64,000 bases of DNA from Clavibacter sepedonicus (GCF_000069225.1 NC_010407.1:372001-436000), one strand, 5' to 3'; counted from the stretch's first letter, positions 27,486-38,921 are shown. Translations and numbers: made by a program. The notes: generated by a model not told the origin, from the sequence alone.

Positions 27486-27830
27486 CTACTTCGTCTGGTT
27501 CGGATGCCTCGTGTGCACCTGCTCGAGGTGGACCGTCCGGCCCTCCACGTAGAACCAGATGCGAGCGTCGCCTCGCGCGGTCGGCTTGTGCTGCCACCGC
27601 ACGTGCCGCTCGCCGTCGCGCGTGACGGCTCCGAGCTCCTCGCCCTTCAGTGGGTAGTTCGTCGGGGTGCGCTCCGTCGGTGTCCGGGTGAGGAAGTCCC
27701 ACGTGTCGGCCAGCGGTCCGCGGATCGTCGCGGCCAGGTCCTGCCACCCCTTCCGCGCGCTCTCGGTGGCGAAGACGATCGTGTACTCGGACTTCTTCGT
27801 CGGCCGTGGGACCTGAGGATCCTTCGCCAC
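27486..27830 (-). CDS. RelE-like toxin of a type II toxin-antitoxin pair
   Basis: 114 residues from GTG 27830, two bases after the antitoxin stop. The pattern 'FATESARKGWQDLAATIRG', 'YPLKGEELG', 'RHVRWQHKP', 'RIWFYVEGRTVHLEQVHTRHP' fits the RelE-like beta-sheet toxins that cut mRNA at the ribosome or block translation. Arg and His at the C-terminal strands are candidate active residues. Recognition is by pattern, not a named subfamily. Confidence 0.7.
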   Translation of the reverse strand: MAKDPQVPRPTKKSEYTIVFATESARKGWQDLAATIRGPLADTWDFLTRTPTERTPTNYPLKGEELGAVTRDGERHVRWQHKPTARGDARIWFYVEGRTVHLEQVHTRHPNQTK

Positions 27831-27832
27831 GG

Positions 27833-28291
27833 TCAGGGGCGCTCGACCGGCGTCGGGCGCGCGAGCCACTCCACCGGCGAGGAGGCGAGCCCCGCGGCGA
27901 TGGCTGTCGCGCTCTCGCGCCAGGAGGTGAGCTCGGCGATCGCGAGGTGGGGCTGGCCGGTGGAGAAGGAGGCCCGCGCGGCGTTGACGAGCTCGCGCGA
28001 GCAGGTCTCGCGATCCGTGGGCGAAAGGGCGAGCATCCACGGGAACCGCTCGGACATGCGCGAGGCGAGAGAGCCCTCGTCATCGAGCGTGACGGTGATG
28101 AGGTCGGCCGCGAACTGGAGGAGCTGCGCCTGCGCATCCGCCGCCGTCTGGGACATGAGCACCAGCGTCTCGCCGTCCCGACGGGTGACCTGCACCGGGT
28201 GGTCCTCCGCCTCGGCGAACACGTCGGCCGAGTGCTTGCTCAGGTCGGATGAGCGACGGGTCGTCGTGCGGGCGCCATGGATGAGGGGCAT
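27833..28291 (-). CDS. Phd/YefM-like antitoxin
   Basis: 152 residues from ATG 28291. The N-terminal 50 residues match the Phd/YefM DNA-binding fold ('SSDLSKHSADVFAEAEDHPV' then 'VTRRDGETLVLMSQ'). The long C-terminal helix region should wrap the toxin. It is longer than usual Phd antitoxins (about 85 residues). A direct repeat TTCGGAA-N4-TTCGGAA (28304-28321), overlapping the end of the GH2 gene, lies just upstream and could be an operator. Confidence 0.72.
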   Translation of the reverse strand: MPLIHGARTTTRRSSDLSKHSADVFAEAEDHPVQVTRRDGETLVLMSQTAADAQAQLLQFAADLITVTLDDEGSLASRMSERFPWMLALSPTDRETCSRELVNAARASFSTGQPHLAIAELTSWRESATAIAAGLASSPVEWLARPTPVERP

Positions 28292-28300
28292 GACGCCAGT

Positions 28301-30187
<1,887 letters not shown>

Positions 30188-30284
30188 GATCGGGCTTCCT
30201 GTCGTCGAGACGGAGGGGAGGTGCGGTCGACGCCAGCCTGCCGCGGCGGGATGGGACGGCGCCGCACGCGAGGCGGGCTGCCGG

Positions 30285-31483
30285 TCAGCGGGCGTCGCGC
30301 GGGGCGGTCGCCGCGGGCGGGTCGGCGTGCGCGGATCCCCACGCCGGGGTGCGGATGCCGTCCGCGGCGCTCGGCCAGGACCGCAGCAGGTCGGCGACGT
30401 CGGGGCTCCGCTCGTCGGCGATGGCCTGCGCCAGCGCGTTCTCCAGCAGGTCGGCGATGACGACGCGCTCGCCGCCCCGCTCGCTGCTGCGGATCGCGCC
30501 CTCCACCATCGCGAGGCTGAGCACGTTGTGCCGCACCTCCGTCGGCGGCGTGGTGCCGGTGCGGAGGGATCCGACGAACTGCTCGAGCGACGCCCGGATC
30601 TCCTCGGGGCCGTCGGGCACGTGGAAGGTCGCGCCGGGAACGTCGACGCGCACGACGTCGTCGCCGTCCCACGACGCGGCGCCGTGCTCGCCGTACGCGC
30701 GCCAGTCCGCGTTCCACGACGTGGGCATGCCGGGTGTGCATCGGCTGCCGACGTAGGCGAACCGGGCGCCGGATGCGAGCTCGAAGTCGGCGGTCGGGCC
30801 GCGTCGCCGGCGAACCAGCTCCACGGCGGGTTCCACGAGCTGCAGCGCACGGCCACCGGCTCCTCGCCCGTCGCGTACCGCAGCTGGTCGAAGTGGTGGA
30901 TGGACATGTCGACGAGCAGCGGGTGCGCCATCCGCTCGCGGAAGCCCGGCTCGTGATCCTCGTGCAGGAACTGCGCGTGCACGACCGCGAGCGGCCCCAC
31001 CTGCGCGACCGCCTCGCGGAACGCGGCCAGGTGGGTGAAGTACCGGCGCGACTGGCTGACCATCAGGAGCCCGCCGGTGATGTCGGCCAGCGCGACCTGG
31101 CGGAGCGCCTCGGCGACGGTCGGCGCGAGCGGCTTCTCGCACAGCACCGGGAGGCCCGCGCGGAGCGCCTGCTCGTTGACGACGCGGTGCGCCTGCGGCA
31201 CGGTCACGTTGACCACGGCCCGGGCGCCGGAGCGGGCGGCGACCTCGGCGACGGACGCGCCCACGACGATCCCCTCGAGCCCGGCGGCGCGCACAGCGGA
31301 CTCCGCGAGCGGCACGTCGAGGTCGACGACCCCCACGAGCGCGGCGTGCGGGGAGTCGGCGAGCATGCGGATCCACATGGCGCCCATGACGCCGGCGCCC
31401 ACCACGACGACGGGCAGGCGGTCGGGTGCAGGTGCGTCGGCGGGTGCGTCGGCGGCTCCCGGTCGGCGATAGGACGTGGTCAT
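30285..31483 (-). pseudogene. Gfo/Idh/MocA oxidoreductase with frameshift
   Basis: Reading from ATG 31483 gives a normal N-terminus. It has 'VVVVGAGVMGAMWIRMLA', 'CEKPLAPTVAEAL' and 'SIHHFDQLRYATGEEP', up to 'WNPPWSWFAGDAA' at about residue 228. Near 30797-30802 the frame must shift by one base; the next frame then reads 'GPTADFELASGARFAYVGS' and a normal C-terminus to 30285. Joined, it is about 399 residues of a normal family member. Either a real inactivating deletion or a base missing from the sequence. It lies upstream of the GH2 gene on the same strand. Confidence 0.75.
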
Positions 31484-31539
31484 GGTGCTCGCCTTCCGGG
31501 CACGACGGAGGGCCCGCCCCGACGATACCGGGCGTGCGC

Positions 31540-34173
31540 TCAGTCGCGCGGGGCCGCCGCCGTCTCGGCCTCGATGGTCGTCGCGGTGGGCGGGGCCGCG
31601 TGCGCGCCGTGCCCGCCGTCCGCCGGGAGGCCGGCCGGGAGATCCGCCGCCGGCGTCGACGCCGCCGCCGCGTGCGGGTGCGTGCGCTCGAGCGCGGCGC
31701 CCTCGATGTCGACGTCCGGGAGGATCCTGTCGAGCCAGCGCGGCAGCCACCAGGCCGAGCGGCCGAGCAGGTGCATGAGCGCGGGCATCAGCAGCATCCG
31801 CACCACGAACGCGTCGAGGAGCACGCCGAACGCGAGGCCGAACCCGATGGAGCGGATGATCGTCGACTCCGAGAAGACGAAGCCGCCGAACACCGACACC
31901 ATGATGAGCGCCGCCGCCGTGACGACCGCGCGCCCGGCCCGGAGGCCCTGCACCACCGCGAGCCGCGCCTCGGCGCCGTGCACGTACGCCTCCCGCATCC
32001 CGCTCGCGAGGAACAGCTGGTAGTCCATGGCGAGGCCGAAGAGGATCCCGACGAGGATCACCGGCAGGAAGCTCAGGATCGGCCCGCTGTTCTCGAGCCC
32101 GATGAGGCTGGCCCCCCAGCCGAACTGGAACACCGCGACGATGAGGCCGTAGGTCGCGAACAGCGACAGCACGAACCCGCCGGTCGCGATGAGGGGCAGG
32201 AGGATCGAGCGGAACACCACGATCAGGATCAGCAGCGACAGCCCCACGACCACGAGCAGGTAGAGCGGCAGCACCGCGGCCAGCGCCTCGGAGATGTCGA
32301 TGTTGGTGGCGGCCTGCCCGGCGACGCCGAGCGTGATGCCGCCGTCGAGCTCGGGCAGCGCGCGGATGTCCTGCACGAGCTGCTCCGTGGACGCGCTGTT
32401 CGGGCCCTCCTGCGGGAGCACCTGGAACGCGAGCACCGTGTTGTCGTCGGTGTTCGCGACCGGGGCGACGGCGACCACGTCGTCGAGGTCGTGCAGCGCC
32501 TGCGCGACGTCGACCTGCGTGGCGAGGAGATCCGCGTCGGCGAGGCCGGCCGGCACGTCGGCGACGACGAGCAGCGGGCCGTTGGCGCCCTCGCCGAACT
32601 CGTCGGCGACCGTGCTGAACGCGCGCTCGCTGGTGGATCCGGCCGGCTCGCTGGATCCGTCGGGCAGGCCGAGCCGCATCGACAGGCTCGGGATCGCGAC
32701 CACGAGCAGGGCGACGACCGTGCCGACCACGGTGAGCACGGCGCGGGCGTTCGACATCGGCTTGAGCGCCTTCGCGGCATCCTGCGGGCTGGGTGCCGAC
32801 GCGGCCCGGCTCGCCGACGCGCGGTCGCGCTTCCGCAGCACCCGCGTCCCGGCGAGGCCGAGCACGGCGGGCGTCAGCGTGATCGCGACCAGCACGGCCA
32901 CGAGCACGCAGACCGCGCCGACCGTTCCCATCAGCGCGAGGAACGGCACGCCCGTGATGTTGAGGGCGAGCAGCGCGACGATGACGGTGGATCCCGCGAA
33001 CACGACCGCCGTGCCCGAGGTGCCGTTGGCGAGCCCGATGGACTCGCGCACGCCCGTGCCGGCGAGCATCTGCTTCCGGTGCCGGTTGACGATGAAGAGG
33101 GAGTAGTCGATGCCGACCGCGAGGCCGAGCATCACGCCGAGCACCGGGGTCACCGACGCCATGTCGACGACGCCGGAGAACGCGAGCGAGGCCGTGACGC
33201 CGACGCCCACGCCGACCACCGCGGTGACGATGGGCAGCGACGCGGCGATGAGCGTGCCGAGCATCACGATGAGCACGATGGCCGCGAACACGAGGCCGAC
33301 GACCTCGCCGATGCCGAAGATCTCGGGCACGCCCTGCGCCAGGTCGGTCGCGAAGTCGACGCTCGTGCCGTCGACGGGGGAGTCCTGGAAGTGCGCGATC
33401 GCGGACTCCTTGGTCTCCTCGGAGAGCTCGAGGCGCGGATCCGTGAAGGAGACGTTGACGATGGCCGTCGAGCCGTCCGCCGAGACGACGCCGATGCCGT
33501 CCGTGAGGCCGAGGAGCGTGCGGCCGAGCTCGGCCTGCTCGGCGCCGGACTCGAGCTGCGTGCGCGAGGAGTCGACCGTCGCCTGCTGCTGCTGGAGGGC
33601 CTGGGTCTGCTGGTCGAGCTGGGCCTGCTGCGCGTCGAGCGCGGCGATCTGCGCGGCCGGAGCGCCCGCGGCCTCGGCCTGCTGGCGCGCGGCGGTGAGC
33701 TGCTGCTGGCCCGCGTCGAGCTGCGCCTTCCCGGCGTCGAGCTGCTGCTGCGCGGCATCGAGCTGGGTGCGGCCCGCGGTGATCTGCGCGTCGCCGCTCT
33801 GGAGCTGCGCGGCCTGGTCGGCGCGCTGCTGGGTGACGGCGAAGGGATCCACGACGCGCGCGACGCCCGGGAGGTCGCCCGCGCTGGTGGCGAGGGCGGA
33901 GATGTCCTGCTTCTGCTGGTCGGTGAATGCCGAGCCGTCGGTCGTGCGGTAGACGACGGTGCCGGTGCCGCCCGCGGTGTCGGGGAGCGTCTGCGCGAGC
34001 TCGTCGGTGACGGCGCCGGACGCCGTGCCCGGGATGTCGAAGCTGTTGCCGAGGGTGCCCGCGAACGCGAGGAACGAGCCCACGCCGATGCCGAGGATCA
34101 CCACCCACGAGACGATCACGAGCCACGCGCGACGCGCGGCCATCGAACCGAGCCGGTACAGCACTGACGCCAT
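31540..34173 (-). CDS. MMPL family RND-type transporter
   Basis: 877 residues. Twelve-span layout with two extracellular domains. The first extracellular domain holds a long Gln/Ala-rich coiled coil (about residues 118-215, repeated QLDA-type units). The proton-relay motifs are 'GIDYSLFIVNRH' (first half) and 'AMDYQLFLASGM' (second half), as in MmpL3/YdfJ-like proteins that export lipids or drugs. The His-rich C-terminal tail is probably cytoplasmic. It is divergent from a tetR gene 61 bp away, with a shared inverted repeat. Confidence 0.9.
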   Translation of the reverse strand: MASVLYRLGSMAARRAWLVIVSWVVILGIGVGSFLAFAGTLGNSFDIPGTASGAVTDELAQTLPDTAGGTGTVVYRTTDGSAFTDQQKQDISALATSAGDLPGVARVVDPFAVTQQRADQAAQLQSGDAQITAGRTQLDAAQQQLDAGKAQLDAGQQQLTAARQQAEAAGAPAAQIAALDAQQAQLDQQTQALQQQQATVDSSRTQLESGAEQAELGRTLLGLTDGIGVVSADGSTAIVNVSFTDPRLELSEETKESAIAHFQDSPVDGTSVDFATDLAQGVPEIFGIGEVVGLVFAAIVLIVMLGTLIAASLPIVTAVVGVGVGVTASLAFSGVVDMASVTPVLGVMLGLAVGIDYSLFIVNRHRKQMLAGTGVRESIGLANGTSGTAVVFAGSTVIVALLALNITGVPFLALMGTVGAVCVLVAVLVAITLTPAVLGLAGTRVLRKRDRASASRAASAPSPQDAAKALKPMSNARAVLTVVGTVVALLVVAIPSLSMRLGLPDGSSEPAGSTSERAFSTVADEFGEGANGPLLVVADVPAGLADADLLATQVDVAQALHDLDDVVAVAPVANTDDNTVLAFQVLPQEGPNSASTEQLVQDIRALPELDGGITLGVAGQAATNIDISEALAAVLPLYLLVVVGLSLLILIVVFRSILLPLIATGGFVLSLFATYGLIVAVFQFGWGASLIGLENSGPILSFLPVILVGILFGLAMDYQLFLASGMREAYVHGAEARLAVVQGLRAGRAVVTAAALIMVSVFGGFVFSESTIIRSIGFGLAFGVLLDAFVVRMLLMPALMHLLGRSAWWLPRWLDRILPDVDIEGAALERTHPHAAAASTPAADLPAGLPADGGHGAHAAPPTATTIEAETAAAPRD

Positions 34174-34185
34174 GTCATCTCCCTC

Positions 34186-34216
34186 AGACGAGTCGACGAT
34201 ACGCTACGTCTCGTCT
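34186..34216. promoter_or_regulatory. Candidate operator between MMPL and tetR genes
   Basis: Perfect 7-bp inverted repeat AGACGAG (34186-34192) and CTCGTCT (34210-34216), with TACG/CGTA inside the 17-bp centre. It lies in the short gap between the divergent starts at 34173 and 34235, so a bound dimer would cover both promoters. Confidence 0.5.
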
Positions 34217-34234
34217 AGTTTGTGGAGCTACCAC

Positions 34235-34822
34235 ATGCAGGTGAACGAGCACCGAACCGGACGGGTCCGCAGCGAGGCGGCACGCGAGGCGATCCTCGGC
34301 GCGACCGTGCGCCTCATCCACGCCGTCGGCTACGACCACCTCACGATCGAGGGCGTCGCCAAGGAGGCGGGGGTCGGCAAGCAGACGATCTACCGGTGGT
34401 GGCCGTCGCGCGGCGCCCTCATCGCCGAGTGCATGACCGAGGGGCGGTTGATCCCGGTCGAGTTCGCCGTGCCCGACACGGGCGACCTCCTCGCCGACAT
34501 CGAGCGCTGGCTCACCGACGTGCTCGCCGTGCTGGATGCGCCCACCGGCGGCCCGCTCGTCCGCTCGCTCGTGGCGGCCGCCGCCGAGGACGCGGCCGTG
34601 GGCGACAGCCTGAGCGCGAGCCTCGGCGTCGACCGCGACCTCTCCGAGCGCCTGGCCTCGGGGATCCGCGCGGGCCAGCTCCCCGCCGACGCCCCCGTCG
34701 AGGAGCTCGGCCAGGCGATCCTCGGCGTCATCGTGCTGCGCGTGCTCGGCCGCCAGGGTGACCACGCGGAGAGCGTGACGCGGCTGGTGCGGTTCGTGCT
34801 GGGAGCGGGTGCGTCGTCCTGA
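34235..34822 (+). CDS. TetR family transcriptional regulator
   Basis: 195 residues from ATG 34235 with GGAG eight bases upstream. Helix-turn-helix 'AILGATVRLIHAVGYDHLTI' then 'AGVGKQTIYRWWPSRGAL' (about residues 18-55). The IYRWW form is common in TetR proteins that also carry a TetR_C_11-like ligand domain. It probably represses the divergent MMPL exporter and itself. It is convergent with the large hydrolase gene, two bases apart. Confidence 0.85.
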   Translation: MQVNEHRTGRVRSEAAREAILGATVRLIHAVGYDHLTIEGVAKEAGVGKQTIYRWWPSRGALIAECMTEGRLIPVEFAVPDTGDLLADIERWLTDVLAVLDAPTGGPLVRSLVAAAAEDAAVGDSLSASLGVDRDLSERLASGIRAGQLPADAPVEELGQAILGVIVLRVLGRQGDHAESVTRLVRFVLGAGASS

Positions 34823-34824
34823 CG

Positions 34825-36630
34825 TCAGGGAGTCTGGTCGCGCACTCCCTCCACGACTCCGGGCTCCATCCCGTTCTCGGACAGGTACTTCATCGCACGC
34901 TCGATCGTGACGATCTTGCGCGTGAGCTCCTTGAGCACAGAGGAGGACTCGTCGCTGAACTCGTCGAGCCGCTCGTGCTCGCGGCGGACCGCGATCTCCG
35001 TCTGCGCCAGGAGGTCCCAGATGCCGCTGTCGGGTTCGAGTCCTTGCCGCCTGCGGAGGATGGTCGCCGTCAACCGCGTCTGCACGACCGATTCGACAGT
35101 CTCGGCGGTGGTCGCCGGGCTCGCCAGCCCGAACGCGATGCCTCCTCCACCCGCGGACACGAGGGTCCCTGCTGTGAGGAGTCCGCCGATCATGCCGCCC
35201 GGGCCGAACGCGGCGAGCGCGCTGGTGAGAGCTGCGCCGCCGGCGAGGCCAGCTCCGGCCGCCAGCGCCAGCCCGCCGGTCGCGACGATGATGGCGACCG
35301 CACCGGCACCGACCGCTCCCCATCTCAGCCAAGTGCCGTTGCGGGCTCCGGTGAGGGCGTCCTGCGCCTCCTTGGCAGCGGCGAACACGTCCGCTCCGAA
35401 GCGGCTGGACAGCCCCATCTCCGCGGTGAGGTCCTCCATGGCCCGCTGTCGATCGGCCTTCGCGACCGCGATCTCGAACGGCCGGATGATGTTCTCGGTG
35501 GCGAGCACGGTCATGACGACCGCCGCGGTCTCCTTCGTGAGGTGCTGGCCTGGCACGGGCTCGGGGGCGACGGCAGCCGCATCGGTCACGTCGAAGGCCA
35601 GCCGTGCGATCGCTGACGCCAGGGGACGGCCCTCCTCCTCGTTCCGACCCTTCAGCTGGGCGACGGCGGCGGCCTGCACGAGCCGCAGAGCGCCGACGAA
35701 CCGGTCGCGGTCCGACCCCGTGAGCCGCTGGGCCGTCAGGTGCCCGTACCGCAGTGCGAGGACGGTCAGGACCTCGCTCTCGTCCAGGGGGACGGCGGCG
35801 CCCGTCTCCGCGTGGGCCAGCTCTCGGGACGACGAGCCGAAGAGCGCGAATCCGATGGCAGCGGCTACGGAGCCGTGGGACAAGTACGCGGCTGCGCGGT
35901 GTGCGGGGATGAGCACCTGATGGGTGGTGATCCGGAAGTCGATCAACCACGGGAACCCGGATGACAGCCCGCGATGGGCGGAGACGGGATCCCCGAAGTT
36001 CCAGAAGTTGACCCACCGGCCGAGGTTGGTCGGCGGTTCCTGCAGGACGTCCCGGAGCTTGTCGACGTTGACGCTCCCGTGCGCGAGCGGGCTGCCGATG
36101 GTGATGAATCCCGTCACGCGCACCTCGGGCGGCAGCCGTCGCAGGAGATCCGCGGCGATGACGGATCCCAGGCTGTGGCCGACCAGCACGATGTCACCCT
36201 CTGAGGGGATGCGCGCGAGGATCAGGCTGAGCACTTGCGCGCGGATCTGAGGATCCGTCGCGTAATTGCGGGCCTGAGTGAACCGGCGGTCGCGCAGCGC
36301 CACGCTGAATGCCGCCTCCGCGAAGGGCACGCCCGGTCCTGGGTCCTCGTGTCCGAGCCGGACCTCCAGGGCGCCCATGCGCTGCTCGAACTCCCGACGG
36401 TTCGTGCGCGCCGCCTCGCGGACGGGCTGCTTGATGGTCAAGCCGGGCAGGGCCGTCTTCTCATCCCAGCCGAAGAGGGCGTGGGAGTACTTCGGCGCGA
36501 TGACCTCCACCCCTACGAGGTCCGGGTAGCCGAGCCCAGCCAGACCGCGGGTGAGGTGCTCCCGCCACGTGTCCTCCTTGTCTCCGTCACCGATGCCGTG
36601 CAGGAATACGAGGACAGGTCCATCGGCCAT
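34825..36630 (-). CDS. Large serine hydrolase (lipase-like) with membrane hairpin
   Basis: 601 residues from ATG 36630. The N-terminal alpha/beta-hydrolase shows 'LVFLHGIGDGDKEDTW' and nucleophile Ser in 'VLVGHSLGSVIAADLL' (GHSLG, about residue 153), with 'HGSVNVDKL' further on. A helical middle (about residues 270-430) follows. A Gly/Ala hydrophobic stretch (about 440-515) could form a membrane hairpin, and the last 90 residues are charged and coiled-coil-like. This layout resembles PGAP1/lipase-type effectors more than a housekeeping lipase. Between an upstream ATG (36645) and ATG 36630 lies a run of nine C; GGAG just before it can serve as ribosome site for 36630. GC looks slightly lower than in neighbours. 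Confidence 0.7.
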   Translation of the reverse strand: MADGPVLVFLHGIGDGDKEDTWREHLTRGLAGLGYPDLVGVEVIAPKYSHALFGWDEKTALPGLTIKQPVREAARTNRREFEQRMGALEVRLGHEDPGPGVPFAEAAFSVALRDRRFTQARNYATDPQIRAQVLSLILARIPSEGDIVLVGHSLGSVIAADLLRRLPPEVRVTGFITIGSPLAHGSVNVDKLRDVLQEPPTNLGRWVNFWNFGDPVSAHRGLSSGFPWLIDFRITTHQVLIPAHRAAAYLSHGSVAAAIGFALFGSSSRELAHAETGAAVPLDESEVLTVLALRYGHLTAQRLTGSDRDRFVGALRLVQAAAVAQLKGRNEEEGRPLASAIARLAFDVTDAAAVAPEPVPGQHLTKETAAVVMTVLATENIIRPFEIAVAKADRQRAMEDLTAEMGLSSRFGADVFAAAKEAQDALTGARNGTWLRWGAVGAGAVAIIVATGGLALAAGAGLAGGAALTSALAAFGPGGMIGGLLTAGTLVSAGGGGIAFGLASPATTAETVESVVQTRLTATILRRRQGLEPDSGIWDLLAQTEIAVRREHERLDEFSDESSSVLKELTRKIVTIERAMKYLSENGMEPGVVEGVRDQTP

Positions 36631-36645
36631 GGGGGGGGGCTCCAT

Positions 36646-37075
36646 TCAACGACGTGCCGAGCATCCGGACGCTCGGGCAACCTCTTGAATCTAAGGACCC
36701 TGATCTGCCGCCCCTGCGACGTCAGGCGCGGCGTGACCCGTTTCCTTGCTCTTGGGGCTTGGTACGACGGCGCGGCCCGCCCTCCCGCCTGTCGCCACAC
36801 CACGAGATGGCGACGCCCACGGTGTCGACCCTGGAGACGCCGTCGCCGATGGGCACGTCGCACTGCCGCCCGGCGTGAAGGAGGTCACGTGGCCGTGGGG
36901 TTGAGCAGGTTCGTGCCGAGGCCCATGCGGAAGGGCTTCGCGGGGGAGTCGCGGGGCAGGTCGGGCGTGTCTAAGACGGACGCGCCGCCCGGGCGAGCGT
37001 GAGCGCCGTGTCAAGCCACGGCACCACGACGACGACGGCGGTGAGGACGGCGGCGTGTGGCCCGCGGCCGGGGGA
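36646..37075. other. Intergenic region with no convincing gene
   Basis: About 430 bp between the hydrolase start and the permease stop. Minus-strand frames give short protein-like pieces ('AAVLTAVVVVVPWLDTALTLA' split here; 'MGLGTNLLNPTAT') interrupted by stops, which may be the worn remains of a gene. GC is lower near 36650-36740. No RNA or operator recognised. Confidence 0.35.
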
Positions 37076-38023
37076 TCAGCAGGACGCATGCGCCCGGCGG
37101 GTGCCGCGCCCCTCGACCGCTCCGCCGGTGAGCCCCGCGACGAGCCGGCGCTGCAGCAGGGTGGCGGCGGCGAACAGCGGGATCACGCCGATGAGGGACG
37201 CGGCGGCGATCTTCCCGAAGTCCTGCACCCGCTCGCCGAGCATCAGGGAGAGGACCACGGGGAACGTCTGCGCGGCAGGGCCCTGGGTGAGGAACGTCGC
37301 GAACAGGAACTCCTGATAGTCGAGCACCGCGACGATCACGCCGACCGACACGAGCGCCGGTGTCAGCAGGGGCGTGACGATGCTCACGAGCACGCGCCAC
37401 TCTCCGGCGCCGTCGAGTTGCGCGGCCTCGTCGAGCTCGACGGGGATCCGCCGCACAAACCCCTCGAGCAGCCAGACGGCGACGGCGACGTTCGCGAGGG
37501 CGTAGACGATCGTCAGGCCGACCAGCGTGTTGTTGAGCGACAGGATGCGCAGCAACGTGAACACCGGCACGATCGCGACCACCGGGGGCAGCAGCCACGG
37601 GCTGAGCACCAGCCCGGCGAGCACGCGGCCGCCGGTGCGGTGCCGGGCCATCGCCCACGCGGCGGGGAGGGCGGCGGCGAGGCTGAGCACGGATCCGATC
37701 ACGGACGTGGCGAGCGAGTTCAGGATCGCGCGCGGCAGCCCCGAGCCGGTGAGCGCCGCCGTCCAGTTCTGCCAGGCCGGATCGGTGGGCACCAGCACGC
37801 CGGCGGACACCTCGCCCTGCGTCATGAGCGACACGGACAGCAGGTAGGCGAGCGGCACGAGCACCGCGGCCAGGGACAGCGCGAGCCACAGGTCGGCGCC
37901 CCGGGAGTGGCGGCGCGGGCGGCGGGTCCGCGGGTCGCGCCCCGGCCGGATGCGCGCCGCGGCAGGGACGGCGTCGGGGACCGAGCGGGCGGGAGTGAGC
38001 AGGGTCGAGGTCGCGTCAGGCAC
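37076..38023 (-). CDS. Carbohydrate ABC transporter permease
   Basis: 315 residues from ATG 38023, overlapping the stop of the upstream permease gene by 8 bp. A long basic N-terminus precedes six membrane spans. The EAA loop reads 'ELDEAAQLDGAGEWRVLVSI' (about residues 195-214). MalG-type subunit. It is the last gene of a minus-strand transporter operon (binding protein, permease, permease) with no ATPase gene. Confidence 0.85.
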   Translation of the reverse strand: MPDATSTLLTPARSVPDAVPAAARIRPGRDPRTRRPRRHSRGADLWLALSLAAVLVPLAYLLSVSLMTQGEVSAGVLVPTDPAWQNWTAALTGSGLPRAILNSLATSVIGSVLSLAAALPAAWAMARHRTGGRVLAGLVLSPWLLPPVVAIVPVFTLLRILSLNNTLVGLTIVYALANVAVAVWLLEGFVRRIPVELDEAAQLDGAGEWRVLVSIVTPLLTPALVSVGVIVAVLDYQEFLFATFLTQGPAAQTFPVVLSLMLGERVQDFGKIAAASLIGVIPLFAAATLLQRRLVAGLTGGAVEGRGTRRAHASC

Positions 38024-38921
38024 GGTTCAGCCTCCGGGTGATGGCCGTCACGGGCAGGGTCACGGCCGTGACCACCACCGCGAGCAGCAGGGTGATGACG
38101 GCGGCGCGGCCCACGTCGAAGTGCTGCAGCGCGGCCTGCCAGATGAGGTAGGCGGGCATGGTCGTCGCCTGGCCCGGCCCGCCCGAGGTGAGGATGTAGA
38201 CGAGGTCGAACACCTTGAACGCCAGCACCAGGCGGATGAGGGCGACGGCCGCGACCGTGCCCGAGATCGCGGGCAGCGTGATGCTCCGGACGAGGCGCAG
38301 CCCGTGTGCGCCGTCGAGCGCCGCCGCCTCCTCCACCGCGGGATCCTGGCCGACGAGGGCCGCGAAGACGAGCAGCACGATGAGCGGCGTCCACTCCCAC
38401 ACGTCCGCGAGCGCGACGCCGAGGAACGCCGTGACCGGCTGCGAGAGCACCGACACCGCGGATCCACCCGGCACGACCGCGGCCACGACCGTGTCCCCGA
38501 GCCCGCCGTTCGGCTGGAAGACGAGCTTCCACAGCACGCCCACCACGACGGGCGGGGTGATCATCGGCAGCAGCAGGAGCGTCCGCACGACCGCTCCCGC
38601 GTGCACCGAGCGCCAGAGCGCGACCCCCGTCCCGACGCCGAGCACCACGCTCACGACCGTGACCAGCAGCGCGTACCCGACGCCGCGCACGAGCGCCGTC
38701 GTCGTGTCGCCCTCCGCGAGCACATCCGCGAACGTCGCCGTGCCGACGAACTCCTGGAAGGGCCGGCCGAGGCTCGACTCCGTGAGGGCCGCGAGCGCGA
38801 TGAACACGAGCGGGTACCCGCCGAGCACCACGAGCGCCAGCACCGACGGCGCGACGAACACGCGTCGCGGCCAGGTGCTCCGGGGACAGCGGGCGCGGGA
38901 CCCGGCGAGTGACACCGTCAC
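38016..38921 (-). CDS. Sugar ABC transporter permease
   Basis: 301 residues from GTG 38921, chosen because it overlaps the stop of the binding-protein gene (GTGA), a standard coupling arrangement. ATG 38939 is an alternative. MalF-type with six spans, first 'VFVAPSVLALVVLGGYPLVF', and EAA loop 'EEAAALDGAHGLRLVRSI'. It forms the channel with the downstream permease. Confidence 0.85.
   Translation of the reverse strand: MTVSLAGSRARCPRSTWPRRVFVAPSVLALVVLGGYPLVFIALAALTESSLGRPFQEFVGTATFADVLAEGDTTTALVRGVGYALLVTVVSVVLGVGTGVALWRSVHAGAVVRTLLLLPMITPPVVVGVLWKLVFQPNGGLGDTVVAAVVPGGSAVSVLSQPVTAFLGVALADVWEWTPLIVLLVFAALVGQDPAVEEAAALDGAHGLRLVRSITLPAISGTVAAVALIRLVLAFKVFDLVYILTSGGPGQATTMPAYLIWQAALQHFDVGRAAVITLLLAVVVTAVTLPVTAITRRLNRA

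Noticed and set aside
33264..33758. Ser/Arg-rich frame inside the MMPL gene
   Set aside because: Shadow of the Gln/Ala coiled coil region.
36691..37089. 132-codon minus-strand frame
   Set aside because: No ribosome site, Pro/Arg/Ser composition and no domain; kept only as possible remnant in the intergenic note.
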